Assembly (NCBI GenBank): GCA_964023275.1 | Contig: OZ029919.1 | Coordinates: forward strand, 848,001-912,000 | Reading direction: 5' to 3' | Length of the DNA: 64,000 nucleotides | From: Norana najaformis | Lineage: Eukaryota; Annelida; Clitellata; Crassiclitellata; Hormogastridae | Shown: positions 32,521-47,300 of the stretch, one piece after another | Numbering within the stretch: the stretch's first letter is position 1 | How the letters are laid out: each line of letters starts with the position of its first letter | The notes under the pieces: model-generated | The model's input: only the letters and a program-made list of their open reading frames with translations | Told to the model about the DNA's origin: nothing | Databases searched by the model: none | Made by a program: the position numbers and the translations under genes

Positions 32521-35064
32521 CTAAAATGACAGACTACAAAACAGATCTGGATACCCCACTGAATTGGACGAAGTCGTTTCTCCGTTGTTCAAATTTGATT
32601 CTTGCGGACTCTCTGCAGAACCGAGAATTCGCAGTCTTGCCTCCGCATATGCTGCCTCTCGCTCCTCGAGCGTTCTGATCGGCTTACTCTGCGGGGCACT
32701 GTGAATACACAATCCTAGCAAATGTAAATGTACACGTTTTTCTATAGCGACCGTATGTCCTCGACCCTGCTCAATTTTAAATCAATTATTGGGTGAGATC
32801 CTTCACTGCTACTGCTTGTTCGAATGGGCGCCACGCCAGTTAAGGTCCCTGTGTATGGACCATGCTAGCCCAAGATTTAAATCTCTGAAATAAGCCATGA
32901 CTGGGACGTGAACCGGGACCCTGACACTCAGAGGCGCCACTGCATACACATTAAACCAATGTAACAGGCCAGTATCAGTAATAGCTGCTGCTGTTGTAAA
33001 AAAGTTCCATAGCAAAACAAAGAGAAACTAATCGTGGGTGCTGTCCACACCTGTCTTAATGACACTAGTTTATTAACAACAAAAAGTTCATCAATACGCA
33101 AATAATGCTTAGGATACTCAAAGTCACTAGTAGCAGGCTCCAAAAACAAACAGCTTTTCAACAAACATCACTTCACTGAGTTGTCGATGTATTTTGGTTT
33201 CTTGGATTTCAACTGGGCTCCTCCAAGACTGCGATTTTGATAATGGTTTCATTTGAGGCAACCACCCGTTGATGAACTGGGCATTACTCTCTCCTACAGA
33301 AGTCGTTAGACTCGACTGAGAGTAGCAGAAACCTGTGCAAAAAACTGGCTTCCAGTTAGCACACCAGTTCTAATTGTAATCGTAAGCTCGAGATTTCTAC
33401 AGCACCCAATGACAGCTAAGTCATGGGAATCAGCTTATTCACAGGCACTCAGTCAAATCAAAATCTATAGGCATGAAGGGTTCGGTTCCAGGTCAAGATC
33501 CAAGAGTCAGGCAGGCAGGCAGTCAGACGGCTATGGTGGATGGTATTTGGAATTGAACCAGAAAGTGAGATAAGGGGAAGAAGAAGTTCTAGCCCAGTTT
33601 CTGTAGAAAGCGCTGATAGCTCACCGTGCGGACAGAAGCGGATTGTGTTGACCAGTTGCATTTGGCTCCCTTTTCAAAATTCTTACGGATGGCTTGTACG
33701 GTGTTCTGCCACTATTGTCCTCCTGCAACTTCTGTGTCGCAGGGGCGATACCATCACTGAAAGAGTTCTGTGTTGCAGGGGCGATACCATCACTGAAAGA
33801 GTTCAAAGATTTCAATCACATTTCAACCAGATTCAATCAAAATTTTCAGACTTCAATCGACCATTACCTCAGCATTTTCAATCAAAAACTGATAATGGGA
33901 AATAACATCGAAAAGAATTAACATATTTAAGCAAATTTCAATTCAATTTTCCAGTAGTCTGTCAACATGTTTAGTAGGATGGTCACTTTGTATGACTGTA
34001 GGCATACGATCATAACTGTAATTGTAATCATAAATTAAATTTAGAGCCACTTCAAAATAATTCAATCATCGGTGCTCGACATTTAAAATCGGAAAGAATT
34101 TTACAATGCTGTTCCTAAGACTTTGCAGTGTTACAATAATGTACCTCTGTTTTTGCGATTCTTCACTGTTGCTGTTTGTTGGCACCAAGTTTTTCAGCTG
34201 TTTGTCTAATTCCTGCAAAATTCAAAAAATATTAGATACAGAGTAACTAGTATTCATGGAACTAGTAACAAGAACTCCTGAGACTCGTGTAAAATAGAGT
34301 GCTGTGCCTGTATACAAAAAAAATTATGCATACATCTGTAACTACAAGAGGAACTATTACAGTAAGTGTACATTCGCAAGTAAACAGATTATTATATACC
34401 ATGGACTTTTACTACAAATAGCACAACTTAAGAAGAATAATTTTTGCATGCTTACTTACTTTCAGTATTAGCATTGGTCATGGTGCAGCTCTCTATTTCC
34501 ACACTAGTCTTGGGAATTCTTGATACTATTTCCATGGAAACAATCAAGGAACCCAAAACGAAAATTACCAAAGAAAAATATTGAGACAAGATTTATAAAA
34601 TATTTTACTTGATTCGTTTGAATACCACTATAAAGAATTCTTTTTATATGTACAGTAATAATAATGCCACCATGTTTTTAAGTTTAAACGGTTGTGTTAT
34701 CTATAATCCAAGTTTAAACTTGTTTCTCATGATGCGAAATCAAGCACTCCTTGATTGCTCTTTTTTCTCCATTTAAATACAGATCTAATGACTTCAACGC
34801 TGCTAAGAAATCAAAATCTTATAAATCAGGTCAATTAAATTCCAAATACGAAACTAGACGTGCTGCCAAGTTAAGAAACTTAAAATGGAAGATTTAAAAT
34901 GACTTTTTCCACACGCCATCACTGCATAAAGCAGTTTTTTTAATTGCCGGACTATTCGTAGTTATCAGATATGCTGATTAAATTAAAATGATTAATTGTG
35001 ATCCGCCGAAACGTACACCGTTGTCTTCTAGATCCTCCCAGCTGTCGACGATATCTTCAGACAT
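32521..35064 (-). CDS. SZRD1: SUZ-domain RNA-binding protein, SZRD1-like
   Basis: Four exons on minus: 35064-35017, 34212-34135, 33722-33625 and 32698-32521; 133 residues. The N-terminus MSEDIVDSWEDLEDNGELDKQ matches the short acidic start of SZRD1. The middle has VRILKREPNA, and the SUZ motif is RTLEEREAAYAEARLRILG at residues 83-101. SUZ domains bind RNA and occur in small proteins linked to mRNA and nuclear-envelope biology. Donors were chosen by phase: GGT|GTACGT, ATT|GTAACA and CG|GTGAGC. The SUZ-C tail of vertebrate SZRD1 is not seen; the frame ends in Ser/Asn-rich sequence and ...CSLSF. Either the last exon is a variant form or an extra exon was missed. The gene is divergent from TPI, with 1 kb between start codons. 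Confidence 0.85.
32720..32930 (-). mobile_element. SINE family B, inverted copy in SZRD1 intron 3
   Basis: AATGTACACGTTTTTCTATA, GTGAGATCCTTCACTGC, GAATGGGCGCCACGCCAGTT and ATGGACCATGCTAGCCC are the family B blocks in reverse. Confidence 0.8.
33370..33600 (+). mobile_element. SINE family A, copy in SZRD1 intron 3
   Basis: TAATTGTAATCGTAAGCTCG, AGATTTCTACAGCACCCAAT, GGGTTCGGTTCCAGGTCAAG and CAGACGGCTATGGTGGATGG in family order. It ends about 25 bp before the donor of exon 3 as read on plus. Confidence 0.85.
33730..33805 (-). repeat. 37-bp tandem duplication beside the SZRD1 exon 3 acceptor
   Basis: Two nearly identical 37-bp copies (GCAGGGGCGATACCATCACT, then GAAAGAGTTCTGTGT on plus). On the gene's strand each carries the acceptor-like CTCTTTCAG and CACAG, placed just upstream of the real acceptor TTGCAG|GAG. 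Confidence 0.9.
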
Positions 35065-36082
35065 TTCGTTAACCACAATTCGCACAATCTATATATAGCT
35101 CAACGGACGACAAATCCTACTTAAACATTTCAAATTACTTTTAAACTTTTCGTTAAAATGATTTCACGCAGAAAGAAGTTGATTCAGAAAATTATTCGCA
35201 TGCAATGTCACGCTAATTTTAGAGCTTCCGACACGAAAATGTCTGCCATATAGCAGGACCGCCGCATTCTACTCTGCGCACAGACTCATATAGCGCCATA
35301 TTTTACACGTTTTAAAAGTTAAAGTTAAAATGTAATTGTACATGTTTGTACATGGCGTCGACCCTACTCATTTTTAGCCTCGACACTGCTCGTTTGTATA
35401 CAGGTGCGCTTAGTGAATTTATATGGTGAGATCCTTCACCACCGCCGCCTGTTTGAATGGGCGCCACGCCATTTAAGGTCTTCGCGTACGTCACTGTCGG
35501 TATGCGAACGGGCATCCTCACCCATAGAGGGGCTTTTGACGTGCGCTTTAACCGATGTAGCTTAACCAGGACAGAGGTTCAGTTGACAGCACGGATTAGG
35601 CCTTACTGGGGAAAGGGATTAGATCGTATCGTATTCTGGATTCGAAAAGGCTCATTTGATGCTTAAGGACTCATTGTATTAAATTACTTTGCAGTGAACT
35701 CAATGAAAGTGGCAGTGGAGAAATGGTTTTAAAATCTTTGTCTTCAGTAATATCTCAAGTAAGTTGTAAAAGGACTACTGTAGCAATCTCATCTTGCTAG
35801 AAAAATGAAGGAATGCGGATCATAACATATACGATACTTTGTGCACTACTTTGTGGCATCTCTTAATTGACGCAGCGCTCATGAACAAGCTAGTGTCCAG
35901 CGCTTAGCCTTACAGTAGCGCTTTAGAAGTTCTCGAGATTACAATTATTAATAAAAGTGCGCTATAGAAACTCAAATAATTATCAATATTCGCGGTTGTC
36001 ATCGAACCTGGACGTCACTAGAATTTAATTTGAACGCTCGGAAGATTTAAATTTTTTTACAAAATATATTTAATAGAACAGA

Positions 36083-36083
<1 letters not shown>
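35017..36083. promoter_or_regulatory. divergent promoter region between SZRD1 and TPI
   Basis: The two start codons lie about 1 kb apart in opposite directions. A family B SINE sits inside, so the effective promoters are probably the short flanks on either side of it. There is no clear TATA box at the expected spacing. Inferred from layout. Confidence 0.4.
35335..35530 (-). mobile_element. SINE family B, inverted copy
   Basis: TGGTGAGATCCTTCACCACC, GAATGGGCGCCACGCCATTT and AAGGTC, then CGGTATGCGAACGGGCATCC and TGTAGCTTAACCAGGAC as the 5' end of the element in reverse. Confidence 0.8.
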
Positions 36084-39011
<2,928 letters not shown>

Positions 39012-39586
39012 AAGCAGATGAAGGCAAAACATCCGAAGAATTAACTCATATTTTTTGTTTTCATGATATGCATCCAAGTTTTAACAATCTAGGCAAGCAA
39101 ACTCTTGCGTTACCATGTGCTGCCTAAAAGTTCCTTATCAAAGATACCATACAATATGTTCTGCTATGAAAATACAGTACAATCTCATCTACAGCCTTTC
39201 ATTAATTCAACTGAATAATTGATTCTAATCTAATCTAAGAACTTCTGTAGCACCACTGTGATAATACTCAAGGCATATGTCGATGGTCGCTGCTAAGCAA
39301 AATCGTTCATCCAAATTCCATGGTGAATCTGGTCAAATAGCCAAGGGAATCCAGAAGACATACAACCTACGGACGAAATTCAACACTAGTATTTCCAATG
39401 TACTTGTCCACCATAGCCTGCCCACATAGCTTGTTTTCTTGACCTGACCTGATGACCTTTCAAACAGATTTATTGACCCGGACGCTCCATGTGTTGTGAT
39501 AGCAGCAATACAGAAGTCTTCACATTCAATTAGATTCTGAGCATTTATATAGCACCAACAATGAAAAGCCTCAAACTGAAGCGTCT
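39012..39586. other. TPI / PEX2 convergent intergenic region
   Basis: Both genes end here, tail to tail. It holds a SINE end fragment at about 39236-39310 (AGAACTTCTGTAGCACCACT, then TCGATGGTCGCTGCTAAG). A similar piece lies at 42305-42400. There is no further gene. Confidence 0.5.
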
Positions 39587-42500
39587 CTAGGAGTTTGGAC
39601 TGCTTACTGTTGTTGACCGTATGGGAACTGGTACGATTGCATCAGCAGTTGCTACACTTGTCTGACACACAGGACAGGCAAACTTTGGATCAGCCTTGTA
39701 GTTGCTCTACAAAACAGAACTACAAATGGTCAGTAAAAGAGCCTGTAAATGTTAAAATCATAGACAGAATAACATGTAGTCATACCCCAAACTGTGATGC
39801 TTGCTAGGCTTCCTGGCTGATCCAGTTTTTAAATTCACTGCCTCCTTCAACTGGTAACAGCAGCACAATCCCTACATATGAGCCTTTTGTTCTAAAACTT
39901 ATCACCACCTAGGCCAGCACAGGGAGTGCTTTTGTGGGGTGCTTAAAAGGTGCAATATTAAGTGTAATTACATACATAAAAGTAAAAACGTAAAGTATCC
40001 CATATCCCACAAATGAGACATAGGAGAGGTGCTAACTTCCTCTTCTTTAGGATCTAGAGCCAGCAATGGACGAATCCCTAGGTCCTGGACACGGGGCCAG
40101 TGCATCACAGGACTTGCCGTTAACTTCCAAGCTTACACCGGTACCAAGTTATACTGCTTGGCGATTGAGGCATGGTGTGCACAAACAACTTGCCCAGGGT
40201 CGTTACACAGAGTTGAGCCCGCATTAACCAAACGCGTTACCAACAGACCATTGTGTCACACGCATCTCAACAGTAAGCTAATTTAGAAGACTGATGAAGT
40301 TTACCTGAATACAGTAGTAACAGAACACGTGTCGACAGCCGATTTGATGAGGGTTGAACGGCCATTCACCGCAAGCGACGCATTCTTTGTAGTTGGCTAA
40401 CGTACGTTCGGTTTCTGCAGACTTTTGGGATTTTGCTAAAAGATGCTTTGTGCAGAAGTTCTTGATTCGTCTGAAGTTGATCAGCGGTACAGCGAAAAAT
40501 AAAAACTCCTATCAAAAGTAAAGACAAAATGGAAAAGGTTGAGATAACAGTTCACACATTCATATGCAAAAAATACCAATTTTCAGGTTTAAAGAAGACT
40601 GTTCATTTTTACAACTCAATAAAAGATTACAAAAACTTCTCTTGCATAGCTCTTAAATAGCTTGCAGCCCATTCCAGGTGGGGCCTCTTATTCCTTAGCG
40701 CTCAAGTTTATGTAATAAGATTTTACGGTTTACGATGTCAAATGCTTTAGCCAGATCAAGGAAAATTCTATGATGGAAAAATATTGGTAAAATATGTAAG
40801 CTACAACCTCAACATAATGCTACATCAGGAGCCACAGCATGTGCCACATTTAAGCAAGGTTTTGCAGTAAAGAGGTTCCATTCCATTATACAAAGGTTCA
40901 AGTGCATTTCTGGCAGCTCAAAAGGCTCGTTTACTTACAGCAAATCCATGCCAAAGCAGTTCTCGATTCATCATCTCAAATCCAACCTGAAGCAAAACAG
41001 AAATTCAAATGCTATTTCAAAACAAACGTCAACTACTACAAATAACCAGAAAACATGCTAAGATCGAGCAAATGGGTGAAGATAAAATGTACATGTTAAT
41101 GTACACGTTTTTCTATTGCAACTGTATGGCCTAGACCCTGCTCATTCTTCAATGCATTAATCGCTCCCTGTTTGAATGGGTGCCACGCCATAAGATAGTT
41201 TGCTTCACATAAATAATTTTCTCCAGCGTAAGTCTGCATGTATCACATACCTATTCTTCACCAAGGCAGCTGCCACAAATACTATTTACAGATCAAAATC
41301 ATTTCTACCAACTTTAAATAAGGTTTTAACTATGACTTACTTGTCTGAAGCCACGTGGATGTGGAAAAACTGGAGTTATCCCTAGAAGATGTTCTGTTAG
41401 GAACTGCCGTTTGCCATGGCACAGAAACACAAGAAAGTTGACAAGTGCTGCCACCTTGTAGGCTTTGATGAGTATTTGTAACACAGGCCAGACCTTCAAA
41501 ATTATATTAATTATCTTTAATTTTTTAATTACATTTTAATTTACAGCTGATATCTAAATACTTTATGAACAACTGTCAGACGTATTACGGCAGAATGCCG
41601 CTTGTGGGAAATACAGCTTTGGAATACAAGAAGTGGTTTCAGTTTATAAAATCGGGGATTCTTTCCATGAAGGAAATCAGTTATTGTAACCAACATTTTA
41701 AAGAAGCAAGTTATATGACACATCTCGCTCTATGTATTATCCTAATACATGTTTCAGTTATGAAATTTCGTGTTGCAGCAAGACAGTTGCATGTTTAGAC
41801 GAGGAAACTGCATGTTTCATCAAGAAACCTGCATGTTTCATCAAGAAACCTGCACGTTTCAGCAATTGTGACATGGACAATGTTGATACAAACTGGTCAT
41901 TATTACAATTACCAATTATACTCTTTGGCATATCTAAACTTTGTCGGAAATTTGGTTGTTTATTTCTTTGGGTAGACAGTCCAAGGGAACAAATAATCTA
42001 TTAACAATTTCTAACGAAACAGTTTGTACCTCATATAAAATCATTACCACACAAAATAACTTACTTTTTTGAGAAATGGAATTCCGTCGGTTGTGGTCTC
42101 CAAGTCGTCCATTCGATCTTCAATCCATGGTCCACCAACAGCTACCATAGCAAACAGCAGCTTCTGCTTTCTCGTCATCCAGAACTCGTGCTGCCCTCTC
42201 GCATCATCATTCATGTACTTCAGGTCAAGCAGCTTCTGACCGATAGTCGATTCAGCCGATCGCACTGAATACTGGTCAGACGGCAGAGAAATCAACCAAT
42301 AACAATCAAATAATAACAAGAACTTCTATAGCTCCTCTTTAGGCAAGACAAAAGTCGATGGTTGCTACTAAGTAGTCAGTGCGTATATCAAATTCCAGGA
42401 CAAACGTCATTAATGACAGTCAAACATGAGCTAGGACATCATAAAATTTAAATAATTAACATTTTTAAATTGTAGATTAGTTTTAAAGTAATTTGCCAGA

Positions 42501-43638
42501 CAGCAACATTCACTGGGCCCACTGCTGGCCAAAGTCATTCCATTGGTAGCTAGCAGTCACCAGCCACTGGCCCAACTGACAGCTACAAGGGTTTCAACTT
42601 CATTTGTAGAGGAAAATACTTCATAAAATTTTACTCACATGCCAGAGAAGATACCGAAGAATGGCATTAATTTCTGGACTGAATCTGAGTAAGAAGTTTG
42701 ACTAAAATGAAATAACATAAAACTTTAATTAAAATTCAAAATATAATACGCATTCTAACAAGGCATACATCAATGAGAACAATTTTTGTCTACAGGATGA
42801 AATGCAGGACTTTGGTTTGGATCAAGCAAACTGGCAAATTTTTCCAGGTACAGTGATGTGAAAGTCAGTAACTGATTAGTCAACCTTTGGATAAAATATA
42901 CAAACCTTGAAATATTTGAAGACATTCGTTATCTCAGCTTTAAACAGCTCGAAAAGTTCCAAGTCAAGTTCGGATGCATCCAGCTAAAGAACATAAAAGA
43001 ATACCAAGGCTAAACCAACCCAACTTATTATTGTTCGCATTAGTATTTTTAATAGCAATACTATCATCATTATTATTCTATCCATTGGAAATGTACAATT
43101 CTACACTAAGGTTAAATTTCCATCAACACATTCGATAATTTTAATGTCTGAATTTGTTCTTTTATTGCACAGAAAGAACCATTATACAGTCAGCAACATA
43201 AAGAATGATTACCGTGCAAAAGGAGCTGGTTAAAAGCTAAAGCTTATGCCAAATCCAATCGCCTATCCAATTTCTTTTGAGTTCATGCTGCAGCACACAA
43301 AACTACTCGTTCACATGTCATAAAACAAAACCGGAAAACCTTATTTATGTTCGTGACATACCCCTTGCCAACTTACACTTAGCCTCAGTATTACCATGTA
43401 GATTCCGCTGCCCTACAGTATTACTTCGCTGTCAAAGTATGCCACGATATCGCACACTGAATCGAAACTACGACGAAAGCATTAATGAGAAAACCAAGTT
43501 TCTCACATTTCATAAATTTATGAGTTGAAGTGACTGGTAAAACTCAACAAAGTTTAGAATTTTCATAATGACCTGGGAAACTCGCAGCGCATTCTGAACA
43601 GACTGTTTACCGACCCCATAATTTGACACCACCGCCAT
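39587..43638 (-). CDS. PEX2: peroxisome biogenesis factor 2, RING E3 ligase
   Basis: Eight exons on minus: 43638-43573, 42983-42906, 42701-42639, 42271-42065, 41493-41341, 40986-40939, 40508-40305 and 39706-39587; 312 residues (human about 305). Every intron is phase 0. Pex12-type N-terminal region: ALRVSQLDASELD, FSPEINAILRYLLWH, STIGQKLLDLKYMND, GGPWIEDR, LVNFLVFLCHGKRQFLTEHL and MNRELLWHGFAEF. The C-terminal RING has all eight ligands: CVAC, CRHVFCYYC and CPVC. PEX2 works with PEX10 and PEX12 in the peroxisomal membrane to ubiquitinate the receptor PEX5 for recycling. The stop is the TAG at 39589-39587. A tRNA-derived SINE interrupts intron 7. Divergent from UPF3. Confidence 0.96.
39997..40262 (-). 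mobile_element. tRNA-derived SINE, family C, copy 2 in PEX2 intron 7
   Basis: TATCCCACAAATGAGACATA, CAGCAATGGACGAATCCCTA, GGTCCTGGACACGGGGCCAG and TGCATCACAGGACTTGCCGT; the minus-strand head GTGTCACAATGGTCTGTTGG is tRNA-like. It lies within about 45 bp of the exon 7 donor. Confidence 0.85.
41090..41195 (-). mobile_element. SINE family B fragment, inverted, in PEX2 intron 5
   Basis: TGTACACGTTTTTCTATTGC, CCTAGACCCTGCTCATTCTT and GTTTGAATGGGTGCCACGCC are family B blocks in reverse, with the middle deleted. Confidence 0.75.
41785..41865. repeat. 21-bp tandem repeat in PEX2 intron 4
   Basis: Three to four copies of TGCATGTTTCATCAAGAAACC with decay at both ends. Confidence 0.9.
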
Positions 43639-44394
43639 TTTAATTGCGTAAAGTTTACATGGAGTAACTATTTGGAGCGAGGTTCCGATAGAGGCGTACT
43701 AGAGGATTTAAATTTCAATCTGTAAATTTCGGCGATAATGCTTGTCGTAATTGTAAAATCGTAAACTCGAGATTTCCACAGCGCACAAAGAATGATGATT
43801 CGTGGGAACCAGCTTATTTACAGGTGCTCAGTCAAAAATCTACAGGCATGTAGGTTAGATTCGGTTTCAAGTCAAAATCCAAAGGTCAGATAGGCAGACA
43901 AGACAGACCGCTACTGAAAGTGGTGTTTGGAATTAGAGCGGCAAGATCGGCAAGAGGAAGGGGAGGAATCAGGATAGGATTTGTGGAAGAGGAGTTTTTC
44001 AGTTTCGAGTGAAAGACCTGCAAGTGGTGAAGTGTTGGTGAGTTCGTAGGATGGGTGAGAAAGTCACAGAGGTGGAGCAATCACAAATCTCTGTTGTCAT
44101 TAATCTTGTCTGCTGTTCTGAGGATAAACCTCAAAACATAGGTACATAACAGTTTATTAGTGCAAGTCTGATACTACATTGTCAAATCGCCATAAATATA
44201 TAAATTATTACACGCAATTTCATTAAAGATAGGCGCTACATAATAAATAGAAACGTCAGTGAATTACGCGGCCAGTTTGTATCAACCGTCTGTGAAAATG
44301 CAAAATACGACTGGAGTTGTCAAACAAGATGGCGTAGTCGAGAAAAGTTTTGCAATCGTTGTAAAATTTATTGGATTTCTGAACTACAGAGAAA
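43639..44394. promoter_or_regulatory. divergent promoter region between PEX2 and UPF3
   Basis: 756 bp separate the two start codons, which point away from each other. A family A SINE occupies 43741-44060, so shared or separate core promoters must sit in the flanking 100-330 bp. Inferred from layout; no core motif is clear. Confidence 0.45.
43741..44060 (+). mobile_element. SINE family A, copy between PEX2 and UPF3
   Basis: GTCGTAATTGTAAAATCGTA, CTCGAGATTTCCACAGCGCA, GGGAACCAGCTTATTTACAG and GATTTGTGGAAGAGGAGTTT, with the 3' part preserved to about 44060. Confidence 0.8.
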
Positions 44395-47300
44395 ATGACG
44401 CAGGATAAAAGAGGCAATGACAGCAGGCGTTCTAAAGAGTCAGATAGTGCGACTACTAAGAGGAACGAACCAGTTGCACGTACCTCCGTAACGAACGTCG
44501 ATATACCGTCAAAAGTAAGAAACGAAAGTTCGGTTACCTGTTCCAGTAAGCTCTGTGAGGCGGGTACTGTTTCGCTTATGGCAACTAACTTCTCAAGAAT
44601 ATGGCCTCTCCAGATTGCGAGAGAAATAGATCGCTGCTGCAGCAAATATCAAATAAATAAGTAATCAACAACAGAAACGCATTTCGTATGCAGATTGTAT
44701 GCAAATCTGTAAAACATAAACGGAATATTTATGCGTTCTGTTGTGCGTGAGCACAACTTCGTAGATCCCAGAAACGCTGAGGTGCACACAAATTGTGAAG
44801 AACATGTGGATACTTGCCAAATGCAGGTTTGAAAAGACAGTTTGGCACAAATCGCGATTTGTTCCTAACGGATCTGCAGGAGTTTGCATAGCGTAGTGCA
44901 TTTCATCGTGAGAACATTTTCTCAAGCAGTCATATATGTATTGCAGAAACTTAGCCAATTTCATAATATATTTAACCAGTAAAGTATTCTGAAATATCTC
45001 TTATTTGGAATAAATTTGAGAATGAAATGCCTTGAAACTTGAGATGAAGGCCAATTGAACTGGGGCCACTTGCTAGGCAACTGTAGAGCTGAGACCACTT
45101 GAAGTAAGGCCACTTCAGGGCTGAAACCATCTTGCGGCTGAACCGCCTTTGTCTCTTATTTCCAGGTGGTTATCCGGAGATTGCCGCCGTCGTTGACCGC
45201 AGAGACGTTTCTCAAGCAGATCTCGCCAATTCCAAACTACGATTACTTCCGCTTTGCAGAGGCTGAGTTAGCGTAAGTATTAAATAACCATTTGTACAAC
45301 ATTTTAAAAACTTCTGTTGTTTACCTATTTGTTTATGTTAGCTTTAACTGCTATATTTGCAAGTTTTTGATGGTTGATGAGTGGTGTTTTGCTTGTCATC
45401 TGTGTATACAATGTTTTACATTGTATACTGTATACAATGTATTGTTTACAGTATACATTGTATGCAGTAAACATTGCATGCAGTAAACATTGTATACATC
45501 ATACACTGTATACAGAGCACCCATGATTCGTTATGTTCTGTACAAGGTATTGTACAAATTGACCAAGATAATACAGTACAAATTGTCTGAATTGATACTG
45601 TTGTTATTGCAATTTTTCCCATATATTGCTTTCAGACTTGGCCAGCATGCATTTTCTTCAGCGTACATTAACTTTGTCAACGCAAAAGACGTCTGGATTT
45701 TTCAGGAGAAATTTGATGGCTATGTTTTCCTTGATGAAAAAGGTAAATGCCATGATTTTAGGTCAGTTTTTGTGATTCTGCCCATTATTTTTTTATCAGT
45801 TTTTGTGGTTGTATTAATTTTTGTGGTTCTGTCCGTTATTTTTAGTCACTATTTATCTGTTTTTTTGTGATTTCACAAAAAAGATGGGCTGATAATTAAT
45901 TGTTGATTTGCATTTAATAAGTGTCTGGTAACACTGTTACACTGTAATTATTATTGTAACACCAATTATATAGCACCTTGTAGGAACATTTAAAAGTTTC
46001 CGTACCTGTTCATTTAGGTGGGAAAATCATGTCTTTAAGGTTCTTGAAAAATCCATGTTATGTTACAAGTTATGTAGAAAAGTTTTTCTTATTTGTTGCA
46101 TTGTTCTGTGGTTTTTTGCAGCTTTTGCTTTTATTTTTTTCAGGAAACGAATATCCGGCAGTTGTTGAATTTGCTCCTTATCCGAGGATTTCAAAGAAGA
46201 AGAACAAGAAGCCTGATCCTCGCATGAACACCATTGAACAGGGTAGCTTTGTTATTCCTTGCACCACGAGAAAAGGGCTTCACTTGATTGAAGCCACATC
46301 CTTAAACTCAGTTAAATCTGAATCATGCCTGTGACTTATATTCGGGTTGTATCGGATTGACACAGTGAACTGAGACACTGGTCAATGAAGTGTGCTGACT
46401 GACAGACATATTGACTTACTGACTGACTGACTGACTGACTGTAAGTTAGCCAGTTGGTCAGTCAGTCAGTAAATCGTTTGGTGTTTGTATTGTAATTGCG
46501 TTTAATGAGCTCCCGGTTGAGGACAGAATTAGATTCAGGATTCTCTTCGTAGGGTAGGCCTCGATAGAATACATTGCTTTTCTTTCCTGTCTCGAGCCAG
46601 CTGGGTCGACAAACTGCATCATGTGACACTTGGGATCTGATAGTCCTGCCCTAATGTATGACAGCTAGGGATTGCTGTGCACTGGATGGTCCTTGTGGAA
46701 CAATCTTCCATTAAGACAGTGGACGAATGCCAAGGTCCTGGACGTGGAGCCAGTGCACTGCAGGACTTGCCGTTTACTTCCCAGCTTGCACTGGTACCAA
46801 ATAATACTGATTGAACTATACTGACAGAGGCATGTACATTCGAACATACATACAAAGACGCATGATCTGTGTAGTTGAGTGGCCATCCGCTTAGCAGTGG
46901 ACCCTGTTGTTTTGTGGAATTTTGAAGATCTGGATTACTTGAAGTTCCTCGAGACTCTGAAGAAAGTGGAAGTGGAGGCGATTCCTCCGCCAGAGATGCT
47001 GCTCGAAGAGATCGAAGCCAAGGAGAAGCTGCTTAAGGGTGAGGTGCTTCACTCTTTTGCAAAGAGTTGATTTTTTTAGGGACTTTGAGTCTTGATGACT
47101 GTTCCCACGGTTTTTACGGCAAGTTCCTCAAGTGAGGCATACTACGGTGGTCACTGGTAGTCTGTAGTATGAGAACTAGGTCACTCGTCTGTAGGATCAT
47201 AACTAGGTTGCTGGCCTATTGGATTAGAACTAGGTCACTGGTTTAGAGGAGTTAAATTGGCTTGGGGTTAAAATGAGGTCAGTGGCCTAGACTTGAAATG

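Noticed and set aside
41565-42004. Plus-strand frames in PEX2 intron 4
   Set aside because: Partly a 21-bp tandem repeat, with no domain and opposite to the gene.
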